A program made the position numbers and the translations under genes. A stretch of DNA of 36,702 nucleotides. Origin: Acidobacteriota bacterium. Lineage in GTDB: Bacteria > Acidobacteriota > UBA6911 > JACQSX01. Where the stretch lies: assembly GCA_016199665.1 (NCBI GenBank), contig JACQGG010000227.1, forward strand, positions 1-36,702. The letters are read 5' to 3'. Shown piece by piece: positions 15,490 to 25,259 of this stretch; position 1 is the first letter of the stretch; each line of letters opens with the position of its first letter. The notes beneath the pieces were generated by a model, which saw only the letters and a list, made by a program, of their open reading frames with translations, had not been told where the DNA came from and did no database searches.

Positions 15490-16575
15490 TTACGCTGCGT
15501 TCGCACCCATCAGGCCAACCGCCAGATCAATAATTTCTTCAGCGCTTCGCGCATTAAAAAATCGACGGATCGCAGATTCCATTTCCTTTCGCTGCTCCGG
15601 GCGCCGGTGCAACTCCAGTACGCTGTTCGCCAACGCGCCCGCCGTCAGTTCCGATTGCGGCAGAAGGCGCGCCGCACCCTGTGACGCAAGGCAGCGGGCA
15701 TTGACCATCTGGTGGTCATCGGCGGCAAAGGGAAACGGCACCAGGACGGCACACTTTCCCGCGGCGGCCAACTCCGCCAGGGTTGAAGCGCCCGCGCGGC
15801 AAATAACCAGGGAAGCCTGAGACATGGCCCGTGGCATGTCGTCGATAAACGGCCGTACCTCCCACCACGCCGAGCCATACCGGCGACAGGACTCAAACTC
15901 AGCGGTGCCCGTCTGATGAATCACCCGCAGGTCGGGGATCTGTTCCCTCAGCCTGGGGATCGCTTCGATGGCCGCCGCGTTGATCGCGCGGCTTCCCTGG
16001 CTGCCTCCGAAGATCAGGAGAGTGAAACCCGGCGGTGGCGGCGCGCACGCCTGAAAGAATTCCCTGCGCACTGGAATTCCGGTGAGGCGGGTTTTTTCAC
16101 CAAAGTAACGGCGCGCCTCCGGAAAAGCCACCGCCGCGAGCCGGATGCTGCGCGACAGCCAGCGGTTGGCCAGTCCCGGCCTGGCATTGGGCTCTACAAT
16201 CATGGAGGGAGTCCCCAGCAGGGTCGCAGCCAGGAGAACGGGACCCGAAGCGTACCCCCCCACCCCGATCGCCACATGCGGACGGAAGGACCGCGTGATT
16301 TGCAGGCAGCGCAGCAGCGATCCGGGCAGCTTCATCAGGTTTCTCAAGAGGCAAAGCGGCGGCACACCCTTCAGTTGAGCCACATCCAACAACTGCAGCG
16401 GAATTCCGGCCGGAACCAGAAGCCGCTCCTCCAGCCTGCCGCGCGCTCCCACAAACAGCACTTCATTCCCCGCCATCCGGCTCTTCCACTCCTGCGCCAG
16501 CGCAATGCCTATGAAAATGTGCCCTCCCGTGCCTCCCCCGCCTACCAGCAGCCGCAACGGTCCGGTCTGACCCAC
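15490..16575 (-). CDS. murG: Lipid II synthase MurG
   Basis: The peripheral membrane glycosyltransferase (GT28) that adds GlcNAc to lipid I to make lipid II. The N-terminal glycine loop GGGGTGGHIFIGIALA matches the family, though the usual proline after HxF is isoleucine. The membrane-contact and acceptor region includes GVGGYASGPV and EPNARPGLANRWL. The C-terminal donor-binding half carries LLIFGGSQGSRAIN and CRAGASTLAELAAAGK, which bind UDP-GlcNAc. At 361 residues it is normal. The start is a GTG 14 bases after the ftsW stop. Confidence 0.96.
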   Translation of the reverse strand: MGQTGPLRLLVGGGGTGGHIFIGIALAQEWKSRMAGNEVLFVGARGRLEERLLVPAGIPLQLLDVAQLKGVPPLCLLRNLMKLPGSLLRCLQITRSFRPHVAIGVGGYASGPVLLAATLLGTPSMIVEPNARPGLANRWLSRSIRLAAVAFPEARRYFGEKTRLTGIPVRREFFQACAPPPPGFTLLIFGGSQGSRAINAAAIEAIPRLREQIPDLRVIHQTGTAEFESCRRYGSAWWEVRPFIDDMPRAMSQASLVICRAGASTLAELAAAGKCAVLVPFPFAADDHQMVNARCLASQGAARLLPQSELTAGALANSVLELHRRPEQRKEMESAIRRFFNARSAEEIIDLAVGLMGANAA

Positions 16576-16589
16576 CTAAGTATCCCCAT

Positions 16590-17774
16590 TCATTCGGTGC
16601 GATGGTCCATCCGCGAAGAAATGTTCAACAACAGTCCGACGCTCAACAAGGTTGCCATCAACGAAGATCCACCCAGACTGATAAAAGGCAGCGGAAGACC
16701 CTTGTTGGGCATCAGGCTGAGAACGACGCTGGCATGGATGAGCGCCTGAATCACAATCAGATGGGTCAGTCCCAGCGCGAGGTAGCGCTCCAAAGGATCT
16801 CGCGCATACCGGGCAATGCGCAGTCCCCGCCAGTAAAACGCCATAAACAGCATCAACACCAGAAGACACCCCCACAAACCCAGCTCTTCCCCAATCACGG
16901 CGTAGATAAAGTCAGTGTGGGGCATGGGCAGAAAGAACAGTTTTTGCTTGCCGCCAGCCAAACCGGTTCCCCAGGGCCCCCCGCTGCCCACCGCGATCAG
17001 GGACTGGTGGATCTGGTAGCCGATGCCCAGCGAGTGCTCGAAGGGATTCAAAAATGCAAGCATGCGGTTTCGGCGGTAGGAAACGCTGAACACCAGCGCG
17101 TACGCCGCCGGGATTACCGCAGCAGCAGCGGCCAGCAAATAGCTCAGCCGGAGACCGGCCGCAAACAATAGAATCGCCGCGGACAGGAGTACGCAGAGGG
17201 TGGTTCCCAAATCCGGTTCGTTCAGAATCAGCGCGGCAAAAACGCTCACCACTGCAACGCACGGCAACAGTCCCCGGCGCCAATGATTGACGACCGGCTG
17301 TCTGCGGCTGAGATACGAAGCCAGGAATACGATGAGAAACACCTTCACAAATTCCGACGGCTGCAAGGTGATTCCCGGCAGCCGAATCCAGCGCCTGGCG
17401 CCATTGACCGGAGGGAAAAAATAGACCGCGACCAGCGCGGCCAGCGAACCCCCAAGCATCCACATCAGCAACCGGGGCGAACCGAGCTTGCTGCAGTTGA
17501 GCTTCATGCCGAAGAGCATCAGCAGAATTCCTCCCACAGCAAACACGCTCTGTCTCAGAAAGTAGTAAAAGCCGGCGCCGTGCTCTTCGCGGGCCATCAC
17601 CATGGACGCGCTGTAGACCATGGCGAGCCCGAAAAACAGAAGGGTCAGGCTCACCCAGAGCAGGATCTTGTCTGACGGAAACGCGCCGGGCTCATCCTGC
17701 GGCAGCGAGGCGTGAGAATAGACGGCGCCACTTTCGCGGTTCCCGCCGCCCTGAATTTCCCCAGTCCGGCTCAT
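16590..17774 (-). CDS. ftsW: Septal peptidoglycan polymerase FtsW
   Basis: A SEDS-family glycosyltransferase that polymerises lipid II at the septum together with FtsI. About ten transmembrane helices are visible after a 35-residue cytoplasmic head. Family signatures include NGARRWIRLPGITLQPSEFVK, LILNEPDLGTTL, the loop with GLAGGKQKLFFLPMPHTDFI, and the C-terminal GLPLPFISLGGSS. Its ATG overlaps the murD stop by four bases (ATGA), indicating translational coupling. It could be a RodA paralogue, but the position between murD and murG makes FtsW the better name. Confidence 0.96.
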   Translation of the reverse strand: MSRTGEIQGGGNRESGAVYSHASLPQDEPGAFPSDKILLWVSLTLLFFGLAMVYSASMVMAREEHGAGFYYFLRQSVFAVGGILLMLFGMKLNCSKLGSPRLLMWMLGGSLAALVAVYFFPPVNGARRWIRLPGITLQPSEFVKVFLIVFLASYLSRRQPVVNHWRRGLLPCVAVVSVFAALILNEPDLGTTLCVLLSAAILLFAAGLRLSYLLAAAAAVIPAAYALVFSVSYRRNRMLAFLNPFEHSLGIGYQIHQSLIAVGSGGPWGTGLAGGKQKLFFLPMPHTDFIYAVIGEELGLWGCLLVLMLFMAFYWRGLRIARYARDPLERYLALGLTHLIVIQALIHASVVLSLMPNKGLPLPFISLGGSSLMATLLSVGLLLNISSRMDHRTE

Positions 17775-19153
17775 TTCGCGTTCTTCTCTTTCAGTTCACA
17801 CACCGCCGCCTTGAAAACCTGCCCCCGTTCCTGGTAGTCGCGAAACATGTCAAAACTGGCGCACCCGGGCGCCAGCAGCACGATGTCTCCAGCCCGCGCC
17901 ATCGAAAACGCGACCCGCACTGCTGCGCGCATGTCCGCAACACAGCTTGCCGCGATCTGCGCTCCCAGGGCCGACTGAATCTTGGGCGCCGCCTCCCCCA
18001 GGAGAACCAGATGGCGGACGCGCCCTTTTGCAATCTCGCGCAGCGTGGCAAAATCAGCGCCCTTGTCCCGTCCTCCCATGATGACAACCAGGGGCTCGCG
18101 GAAAGCCTGCAGCGCTTTGGCGGCTGCGTCGACATTGGTCGCCTTCGAATCATTGAAGAATGCAACCCCGGCGACGGTTTCCACCTGCTCCAGGCGGTGC
18201 TCCATGGCTTTGAAGTCTCGCACCGCCTCGGCAATTCGCTCCGGCTCGACTTGGGCCGCGACCCCCGCCGCGGTGCAGGCCAGAACGTTTTCCACGTTGT
18301 GATCTCCCCGCAGCCGGATGTCACTCAGTGGAAGCAGCGCTGCCTCGCCGTCGTCGGTCCGGATGAAAATTCTCGCGTCTTTTACAAATGCTCCCCGGCA
18401 TACCGGCCGCTGCCTCCCAAACCAGAGGACTCGCGCGCGAAGAGCCGCAGCCATCGAGGCCACCCGGGCATCGTCTGCGTTCAGAACCGCCACATCGTCC
18501 TGCCGCTGATTGGCGAAGATTCTTGACTTGGCGCTCTGATACGCTTTCATGTCTTTGTACCGGTCCATGTGGTCCGGCGTCAGATTCAGCAGGACTGCCA
18601 CATTGGGGCGGAACTGATCAACGGTCTCCAATTGAAAGCTGGACAACTCGATCGAGTGCCAGCAGGTCTCGTCCTCCGCTTCCACCCGGTCAATCAACGG
18701 CACGCCGATGTTTCCGCTTACGAAGGTTTTCCGATACTGCTTTGCGAGGATCAAGCCGATCAGCGCCGTACAGGTGGTTTTCCCATTGGAACCGGTGATC
18801 CCGACGGTGCGTCCCTTCAGAAAGCGATAGGCGAGTTCGATTTCCGAGATTACCGGAACTCCACATGCGACCGCCCATCGCACGCTCGGATGCGTGACGG
18901 GCACGCCCGGGCTCAGGACCACCAGAACGAGCTTGCCGAACTGCAGCGGCAAGGTCCCTCCCAAACAAAGCTTCACCCGAGAGGAGTCGTGGCCCGCGGC
19001 GGCCCATACCTGCCCGATCTGCCCTGACAATTCCGGCTCGTTCTTGTCGTCCGTCACGAGGATGTTGGCGCCCCGCATGAGAAGAAATCGCGCCACAGAC
19101 ACTCCGGTTCTTCCCAGCCCGACCACAAGAATCGACTTGCTCGCCAGATCCAT
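17771..19153 (-). CDS. murD: UDP-MurNAc-L-alanine-D-glutamate ligase MurD
   Basis: The cytosolic ligase that adds D-glutamate to UDP-MurNAc-L-Ala. Visible motifs are the Rossmann start ILVVGLGRTGVSVARFL, the ATP loop GITGSNGKTTCTAL, LNLTPDHMDRY in the central domain, FNDSKATNVDAAAKAL and the C-terminal LLAPGCASFDMFRDYQERG, which is diagnostic for MurD. Length (460) is normal. It starts six bases after the mraY stop and overlaps ftsW by four bases. Confidence 0.97.
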   Translation of the reverse strand: MDLASKSILVVGLGRTGVSVARFLLMRGANILVTDDKNEPELSGQIGQVWAAAGHDSSRVKLCLGGTLPLQFGKLVLVVLSPGVPVTHPSVRWAVACGVPVISEIELAYRFLKGRTVGITGSNGKTTCTALIGLILAKQYRKTFVSGNIGVPLIDRVEAEDETCWHSIELSSFQLETVDQFRPNVAVLLNLTPDHMDRYKDMKAYQSAKSRIFANQRQDDVAVLNADDARVASMAAALRARVLWFGRQRPVCRGAFVKDARIFIRTDDGEAALLPLSDIRLRGDHNVENVLACTAAGVAAQVEPERIAEAVRDFKAMEHRLEQVETVAGVAFFNDSKATNVDAAAKALQAFREPLVVIMGGRDKGADFATLREIAKGRVRHLVLLGEAAPKIQSALGAQIAASCVADMRAAVRVAFSMARAGDIVLLAPGCASFDMFRDYQERGQVFKAAVCELKEKNAK

Positions 19154-19159
19154 GTCGCA

Positions 19160-20272
19160 TCACCGCAACTTGAGAGTGGTTAAGCTGAACAAGGCGAAGA
19201 TCAGCGCGAGGATCCAGAATCTAACTACGACTTTGGGCTCTTTCCACCCCCGTAACTCGAGATCGTGGTGAACCGGCGCCATTCGGAAAATCCTTTTGCG
19301 GCGCAACCGGTACGACCCCACCTGCATGATCACCGAGAGCGCCTCAACAACGAAAATGCCGCCGATGAACGGCAGCAGCAGTTCCTGCTTGACCAGCACC
19401 GCGACGGTGCCGATTGCGCCTCCCAGTGCGTTGGAACCCACGTCGCCCATGAATACTTCGGCCGGATACGCGTTGTACCAGAGAAATCCCAGGGTGGCTC
19501 CCGACATGGCCCCGCAAAAGATGGTCAGCTCGCTGGCGTACGTGTTCTTGATGAGATCGAGATAGACGGCAAAAGTGGCGTGAGCGGTCACGTAGGTCAG
19601 CACGGTGAGGGCGGACGCCGCAATCACTACTGATCCGGCGGCCAGCCCGTCCAGTCCGTCGGTCAAATTCACCGCGTTGGAACAGCCGACGACTACCAGG
19701 ACGACAAACGCAATAAAAGGCAGATAGGTTGAGTACCCCACGACATGGAAATCCATGGTGGGGGTGATCTTCTTGAAAAATGGGACGCTCAACTGAAGAC
19801 TGTAGAGCCCGTGGTGATGGAGCAGAATCAGCACGACCGCCACGGCCAGCGCGGCCAGCACCTGGCAGCCGAACTTGGCACGCCCGGTCATCCCCAGCGA
19901 CTGCTTGCGCGCCACTTTCAGGTAATCGTCGCGAAAGCCGATCAGCCCGAACAGCAGCATCGATGCCAGCGCAATCCAGACATAGTAGTTCGACAGGTCC
20001 GCCCAAAGCACGGTGGGGGCGAGCACGTTGGCCACAATCATCACGCCCCCCATGGTGGGGGTGCCGGCCTTGGTCTGGTGACCTGCCGGCCCTTCTTCAC
20101 GGATGTACTGTCCGATTTGAAACTGCTTGAGCCGCCGGATCATCCACGGCCCGACAACCAGGCTCAACACCAGGGCAGTGAGCGAGGCGCACGCCGTGCG
20201 AAACGTGATGTAGCGAACCACGTTGAGCAGAGTAAATTCCTGGTGAAACTGATAAAGCAGATGATAAATCAT
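19160..20272 (-). CDS. mraY: Phospho-MurNAc-pentapeptide transferase MraY
   Basis: The integral membrane enzyme that joins phospho-MurNAc-pentapeptide to undecaprenyl phosphate, forming lipid I. The protein has about ten transmembrane helices. Signature segments are HQTKAGTPTMGGVMIV, GFRDDYLK with its aspartate pair, NAVNLTDGLDGLAAG, and MGDVGSNALGG, with HHDLELRGWKEPKVVVRFW near the C-terminus. At 370 residues it is slightly longer than E. coli MraY. Its ATG overlaps the murF stop (ATGA), so the two are translationally coupled. Confidence 0.97.
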   Translation of the reverse strand: MIYHLLYQFHQEFTLLNVVRYITFRTACASLTALVLSLVVGPWMIRRLKQFQIGQYIREEGPAGHQTKAGTPTMGGVMIVANVLAPTVLWADLSNYYVWIALASMLLFGLIGFRDDYLKVARKQSLGMTGRAKFGCQVLAALAVAVVLILLHHHGLYSLQLSVPFFKKITPTMDFHVVGYSTYLPFIAFVVLVVVGCSNAVNLTDGLDGLAAGSVVIAASALTVLTYVTAHATFAVYLDLIKNTYASELTIFCGAMSGATLGFLWYNAYPAEVFMGDVGSNALGGAIGTVAVLVKQELLLPFIGGIFVVEALSVIMQVGSYRLRRKRIFRMAPVHHDLELRGWKEPKVVVRFWILALIFALFSLTTLKLR

Positions 20273-21660
20273 GCCGCTTCCATGCAGCCGTAATCACTCA
20301 CCAGACGCTGCACCACTTTCTCCGTATGCACGCCGCGCGAACCCTTCACCAGCATCAGATCGCCCGAGCGGCACAGCGTTGACGCGAATCCAGCCGCCGT
20401 GTCGCTGTCCGGAAAAAAACGGACCTGGGATGCGGGGACGCCGCCATAGCGGGCCCCTTCGCAAATGTCTGCCGCATGCCCCTGAACTCCGATGATCCAG
20501 TCAAACCCCATCTCCGCCAGCTCCACACCGGCGGTAAAGTGGTACTCACGGCTGCGGGAACCCAGCTCCAGCATCTCTCCAAGAACCGCAATTCTGCGGG
20601 AATATCCGGCCAGTGCCGCGGCCGCGGCCGCGACTTCGCGCAGGGCGGCCGGATTGGAATTGTAGGAATCATCCATCACCGTGGCGGAGACCTTCAAATG
20701 CACGATGCGCCCGCGCATGGGCGCCGGGCTGAGGGACCCAGCCGCGGCCGCTATTTCTTCCAAAGCCAATCCCAGCAGCGAGCCCGCCGCGGCCGCAGCC
20801 AGGAAGTCATAGACGAAATATCTGCCCGCGGCTGGAAGGGTGACGCGGGCTCGAGAGGGCCCCAGCGACAACTCAAAATCAGTGCGGTGCAGATTTATGA
20901 CCTGGATTTTCTCGGCGCGCACCCCGGCGCCCTGGGAAGTTCCAAAGCTGATTTTCTCGCCACGGAATTCTTCGGCACGCCGGGCCAGAAGTGCATCGTC
21001 GGCGTTGTAGATCCAGGTGCCCCGATCCTCAAGGAAATCGGCCAGCTCGGTCTTGGCCTTGGCAATTTCTTCCAGCGATCGGAAAAATTCCAGGTGTACC
21101 GGCTGCACATTGGTGATCACTCCGACGTTGGGCTCGGCAATGCCGCAGAGCGCGGTGATCTCGCCGGGAGAGGACATGCCCATCTCCAGGACTGCCACTT
21201 CGCTGGTCTCTGGCATGCGCAGCAGGGAGAGGGGAAGGCCGTAACGATTGTTGAGGTTGCCTGGATTGGAATACACCTGGAAGCGGGCATGGAGAATCGA
21301 CGTGGCGAAAGTCTTGGTCGTGGTCTTACCCGAGCTGCCGGTGACCGCGATCAGTTTCCCGCCCCACTGGCGCCGATACTCCAGCGCCAGTCCCTGCAGC
21401 GCCCGGGTCGTGTCGGCCACCAGCAACTGTGAGTTGCTGGGGGAGATCTCCGGCCGCACCCTGGAGACGACCGCCGCCGCGGCGCCCTTCTGAAATGCTG
21501 CATAAAGAAAGTCGTGACCGTCAAAGCGCCCTCCCTTGATGGCGAAGAAAAGGTCGCCGGGCTGGAGCGAGCGGCTGTCAATGGAAAAACCGGTAATGGC
21601 GGGAAGCCTGGCGCCCACAAGCCTGGCGCCCAGCGCCCGGATCACCTGCTCGGCCGTCAT
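20269..21660 (-). CDS. murF: UDP-MurNAc-tripeptide-D-Ala-D-Ala ligase MurF
   Basis: The ligase that adds the D-Ala-D-Ala dipeptide to the UDP-MurNAc tripeptide. The N-terminal domain includes ITGFSIDSRSLQPGDLFFAIKG. The ATP loop is AVTGSSGKTTTK, followed by NPGNLNNRYGLPLSLLRM and EMGMSSPGEI. VMDDSYNSNPAALREV in the C-terminal domain is typical of MurF. I chose ATG 21660, which forms an ATGA overlap with the murE stop, so the product is 463 residues. D-Ala-D-Ala must come from a ddl gene outside this window. Confidence 0.97.
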   Translation of the reverse strand: MTAEQVIRALGARLVGARLPAITGFSIDSRSLQPGDLFFAIKGGRFDGHDFLYAAFQKGAAAAVVSRVRPEISPSNSQLLVADTTRALQGLALEYRRQWGGKLIAVTGSSGKTTTKTFATSILHARFQVYSNPGNLNNRYGLPLSLLRMPETSEVAVLEMGMSSPGEITALCGIAEPNVGVITNVQPVHLEFFRSLEEIAKAKTELADFLEDRGTWIYNADDALLARRAEEFRGEKISFGTSQGAGVRAEKIQVINLHRTDFELSLGPSRARVTLPAAGRYFVYDFLAAAAAGSLLGLALEEIAAAAGSLSPAPMRGRIVHLKVSATVMDDSYNSNPAALREVAAAAAALAGYSRRIAVLGEMLELGSRSREYHFTAGVELAEMGFDWIIGVQGHAADICEGARYGGVPASQVRFFPDSDTAAGFASTLCRSGDLMLVKGSRGVHTEKVVQRLVSDYGCMEAA

Positions 21661-23111
21661 CGCGTCTCCTCCAGAGCCCGGCGCGCCTCCTCCCGGTCTG
21701 AGAACGGGATTCTTTGACCGCCCACCCACTGGCAGTCTTCATGACCTTTACCGGCCAGGATCACCACATCGCCGGCTCCGGCCCGATGGATCGCATGTCG
21801 GATGGCTTCTCGGCGGTCGGCAATTCTCACGTAAGGCGTGGCGGCCATCTTAAGCGGCGCTTCAATTTCATCCAGGATGACTTCCGGATCCTCACTGCGG
21901 GGATTGTCCGAAGTCAGCGCCACAAAGTCGGCGTATCGCGCGGCTACTTCACCCATAAGGGCGCGCTTGCCTCGATCCCGGTCCCCTCCGCAGCCGAAAA
22001 CCACAAACACGCGTCCCCGAGTGACGGTACGGGCTGTAAGCAGCGCATTCTTCAGCGCGTCATTCGTGTGGGCGAAGTCGACAAAAAGTTGGATGCCTCT
22101 GTCATTGGCGATGCGCTCCATGCGACCCGGCACCGATCGCAGGCGGGCGACACCCTTCTGAACCCCGTTTTCCGCCAAACCCATTTCCAGGGCTGCGGCA
22201 CACGCGCCAAGGATGTTGTAGACGTTGGGAACGCCGATCAGCGGCGATTCAACCAACATGTTATGTTTCCCCGAAAGGCGGAATGCCACGCCATCCGGCC
22301 CATAGCCCACATGCTCGGCTCGGAATTCATTTGCGGGATTCAAGCCGAAGCTGACCCTTTCATGGGCGACCTCGCCCCAGAGACGTTCCCCGTAGGGATC
22401 GTCCCGATTGATGACGCAGATCGGGGCGCCAAAAGCGGCCTCCGTGAAAAACCGGCGCTTGGCATGGTAGTAGCCTTCAAACGTCCGGTGAAAATCAAGA
22501 TGCTCGCGCGTCAAGTTAGTGAAAATCGCAGCTTGGAATTGCAGCGCATCGCAGCGGCGCAGCTCCAGCGCATGGGAAGAAACTTCCATGCTGGCAAACT
22601 GACAGCCGGCGGCCACCGCATTGCGCAAAAACTGCTGCGTGTCAGGAGACTCCGGCGTGGTGTGCTCGACCGGCGCCGAATCGTCGCCGATGCGCCGCTC
22701 GATCGTCCCCAGCATCGCCGTCCTGCTCCCGCAGGCTCGAAAAATCGAGTCCAGCAGGAAGGCCGTCGTTGTCTTGCCGTTGGTCCCGGTCACTCCTACC
22801 AGGGCGATCTCCCGGCTGGGGTGGGAATAGAAATTCGCGGCAATTCCGGCCATTGCGGTCCGGTCATGCGCCACTTGAACCCAGGCAGCCGCCGGATGAA
22901 TCCCCGGGCGCTCGGACACGACGGCCGCCGCTCCCCGCCCCAGGGCCTCATTCACGAACTGGTTTCCATCCGACCGAAAACCGCGGATGGCAAAGAACAG
23001 AAATCCGGGTTTGACCGCCGCGGCATGGTAGGCCAGTCCCGTGATCTCCCGGCTTGGCTCTCCCGCGACCCCCTTCATTTCAATCCCTTTCAGCAGTTGA
23101 ACCAAGTTCAA
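21657..23111 (-). CDS. murE: UDP-MurNAc-tripeptide synthetase MurE (meso-DAP type)
   Basis: The ligase adding the third residue of the stem peptide. It has the N-terminal uridine-binding domain (EITGLAYHAAAVKPGFLFFAIRG), the ATP loop GVTGTNGKTTTAFL, the EVSSHALELRR segment and HTNDALKNAL. The substrate motif DNPRSEDP near the C-terminus is the one associated with meso-diaminopimelate, so a DAP-type wall is expected. The start is uncertain: TTG 23111 gives MNLVQLLKGIEM, which matches the family N-terminus and has AAGGA six bases upstream, but overlaps ftsI by 32 bases. ATG 23078, one base after the ftsI stop, would drop that first helix. Confidence 0.94.
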   Translation of the reverse strand: MNLVQLLKGIEMKGVAGEPSREITGLAYHAAAVKPGFLFFAIRGFRSDGNQFVNEALGRGAAAVVSERPGIHPAAAWVQVAHDRTAMAGIAANFYSHPSREIALVGVTGTNGKTTTAFLLDSIFRACGSRTAMLGTIERRIGDDSAPVEHTTPESPDTQQFLRNAVAAGCQFASMEVSSHALELRRCDALQFQAAIFTNLTREHLDFHRTFEGYYHAKRRFFTEAAFGAPICVINRDDPYGERLWGEVAHERVSFGLNPANEFRAEHVGYGPDGVAFRLSGKHNMLVESPLIGVPNVYNILGACAAALEMGLAENGVQKGVARLRSVPGRMERIANDRGIQLFVDFAHTNDALKNALLTARTVTRGRVFVVFGCGGDRDRGKRALMGEVAARYADFVALTSDNPRSEDPEVILDEIEAPLKMAATPYVRIADRREAIRHAIHRAGAGDVVILAGKGHEDCQWVGGQRIPFSDREEARRALEETR

Positions 23112-25155
23112 GCGATGTCCTTGCCCCCAGAAGCTTCGGCGCAGCAGCCCGAAAATTAAAGAATACCTCACACACCGTGTCCCGGGAGACGGTCGATCCA
23201 GGCTGGGGACGCTGCGCGACGGCATGGCCGGCGCCGATGACTTTGAGCTTCAGACCGAGCTGCGAACACTGCCGGGCCACTTCACGAACGCTCTTGCCAG
23301 TGAAATCCGGAAGCCGGCTACTCACCAGCGGAACCACCACGAAGCCTCTGGCACCGGCGGCCCGCAACTGCGGCTCCTCTCTGAGTGCACTCTGCACGAC
23401 TTGCCGGATATCGATCCAGTCGCTCTCTTCAGCCGGGCGAGCCTTGGAGGGCGCGCGTTGGGATTGGGCAAACTGCAAGGTCTCCTTTTTCTGGGGTACG
23501 CCAAGCTGCACCAGCGAACGCTCCACAATTTCCTTGAACACAGGGGCCGCAACGGACCCGCCGTAAATCGCCCCCTCCGGTTCATCGATCATCACCAGCG
23601 TCACGATCGCGGGACTCTCTACCGGGGCAAATCCGACAAAGGAGGCGATGTATCGGGAATGTGAGTAGGCGCCGTCGACAAATTTCTGGGCGGTCCCGGT
23701 CTTGCCCGCCGCGGTATACCCGTAGGGTTTGGCCAGTTTACCGGTCCCTTCCTCGATCACCAGGTTGAGGGCGGCGCGGAGCTTGGCCGCCGTGTCCCGG
23801 CTGAGCACGCGATGCCGCTTCGGGGAGGGCACCCGAACTGTCTCCCCGTTGGGCGCAAGAACGCGATTTATGACCTGAGGTTGAATCCACTCCCCGCCGT
23901 TGGCCACAGCGGCAAAGGCGGAAACCAGTTGGAGGGACGTGACTCCGATTTCCTGGCCGATGGAGATGGCGCCGATGGAAAGACTTGACCAACTCTCCGG
24001 AGGGCGCAGCAGCCCGCTCTGTTCGCCGGGAAGCTCCACGCCGGTTGGCTCGCCGAAGCGAAAGCGGCGGATATACTGATACAACCTTTCTTCTCCAAGT
24101 CTGAGCCCGAGCTTGATGCTCCCGACGTTGCTTGACTTTGCCAGAATCTCGTTGAAGGTCAGCATGCCATAGGAATTGTGGGCTTCGCGGAACACCTTGC
24201 CGCCCAGAGAAAGTGTTCCCACGGCACAATTGATCCGCTCCTCTGGGGTGACCACCGCTTCTTCCAGCGCAGCCGAAGCGGTCACGATTTTGAAAGTGGA
24301 GCCGGGCTCGTAGCTATCCAGAATGGCGCGATTGCGCCTTGCTTCCTGTGAAGCCGCGCCATACTGATTGGGATTGAACGTCGGATAGGATGCCATGGCC
24401 AGTACTTCACCCGTGTGGGCGCGAACCACGACTGCCGCGCCGCCGGCCGCGTGAAACTTCTCGACTGCCCCGGCCAGCTGCTGCTCGGCGATGTATTGGA
24501 TGTTCTTGTCCAGATTCAGTACGACGATATTGCCCGCATGTGAATCGGGGTCGGGGACTCCAAACAGAATATGCCGCTTTGCATCCCTGGTGACGGCAAC
24601 CGTCTTGGTATCCCCACGAATCTCGCCGTCCAGCAAGAACTCAATGCCGGCAAGACCGGCGTGGTCAACGCCTACAAAGCCGACTACATGGCTGGCGAGC
24701 TCATGATTGGGGTAAAAGCGCTTGCTTTCTTTCTGAAAGTACACCCCCGGCAACGCCAGGGCCCGGACCTGCTCCGCTTCGCGAGGGGTTATTTTCCTTT
24801 TCACGTAAACAAAAGGCGCGCCCGAGGTGAACTTCTCCACCAAGCTCTCTTCCTCAAGACCCAGGATCGAAGCCAACTGGCGGGCGGCAAGCCGAGCATC
24901 CTTGAGTTCTTTGGGATGCGAATAGACTGAGTCGAGGCTGAGGCTGACGGCAAGTTCCTCCAGGTTCCGATCCAGGATGTCGCCGCGACGCGGAGTGATC
25001 TGGACATATCCCTGCTGTTGCTGCCGGGCCTTTTGAAGAAAAGCGCGGTGCTGGAAAACCTGGAGCTGCACCAGGCGCGCCACGATAATGAGCGCCCAGA
25101 GTAAAACCACTGCCGCCAGGAAAAACAGCCGGTGTGGGTTCAATTGGTTTTCCAT
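23080..25155 (-). CDS. ftsI: Septal peptidoglycan transpeptidase FtsI (PBP3-like, with PASTA domain)
   Basis: A class B penicillin-binding protein of 691 residues that crosslinks septal peptidoglycan. It has one N-terminal transmembrane helix (about 9-30), the dimerisation region starting RRGDILDRN, and a transpeptidase domain with the three active-site motifs: STFK (286-289), SSN (341-343) and KTGT (485-488). A C-terminal PASTA domain (about 607-670, LPDFTGKSVREVARQCSQLG) is extra compared with E. coli FtsI; PASTA modules typically bind peptidoglycan or beta-lactams. I chose ATG 25155, whose product begins just before the membrane helix. Longer starts would extend toward the REP element upstream. 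Partner of FtsW. Confidence 0.96.
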   Translation of the reverse strand: MENQLNPHRLFFLAAVVLLWALIIVARLVQLQVFQHRAFLQKARQQQQGYVQITPRRGDILDRNLEELAVSLSLDSVYSHPKELKDARLAARQLASILGLEEESLVEKFTSGAPFVYVKRKITPREAEQVRALALPGVYFQKESKRFYPNHELASHVVGFVGVDHAGLAGIEFLLDGEIRGDTKTVAVTRDAKRHILFGVPDPDSHAGNIVVLNLDKNIQYIAEQQLAGAVEKFHAAGGAAVVVRAHTGEVLAMASYPTFNPNQYGAASQEARRNRAILDSYEPGSTFKIVTASAALEEAVVTPEERINCAVGTLSLGGKVFREAHNSYGMLTFNEILAKSSNVGSIKLGLRLGEERLYQYIRRFRFGEPTGVELPGEQSGLLRPPESWSSLSIGAISIGQEIGVTSLQLVSAFAAVANGGEWIQPQVINRVLAPNGETVRVPSPKRHRVLSRDTAAKLRAALNLVIEEGTGKLAKPYGYTAAGKTGTAQKFVDGAYSHSRYIASFVGFAPVESPAIVTLVMIDEPEGAIYGGSVAAPVFKEIVERSLVQLGVPQKKETLQFAQSQRAPSKARPAEESDWIDIRQVVQSALREEPQLRAAGARGFVVVPLVSSRLPDFTGKSVREVARQCSQLGLKLKVIGAGHAVAQRPQPGSTVSRDTVCEVFFNFRAAAPKLLGARTSLELGSTAERD

Positions 25156-25189
25156 GAGGAGCGCCTGCTTCGAGGTTGGGGCCAGGTTT

Positions 25190-25259
25190 GTCACCGAACC
25201 GCTACCCTCAGGAAGCGGCACGGAATTTCAATGAGTTGGCGCGCCGCTTGCTGCCGCGC
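25190..25259. repeat. REP-like hairpin element, copy B, inside the dcw cluster
   Basis: This copy aligns without gaps to 4341-4410 (59 of 70 identical), in the same orientation. Its stem is aagcggc (25213-25219) with gccgctt (25243-25249), seven perfect pairs with a partly paired extension. It sits in the 236-base gap between ftsL and ftsI, where dcw genes are normally packed, so it looks like an insertion. The rest of the gap (25260-25391) shows no gene or promoter that I can support. Confidence 0.8.

Noticed and set aside
21714..23159. A 481-residue open frame on the plus strand opposite murE
   Set aside because: It is fully antisense to a well-conserved ligase, has no recognisable motif, and such long shadow frames are expected at this GC content.
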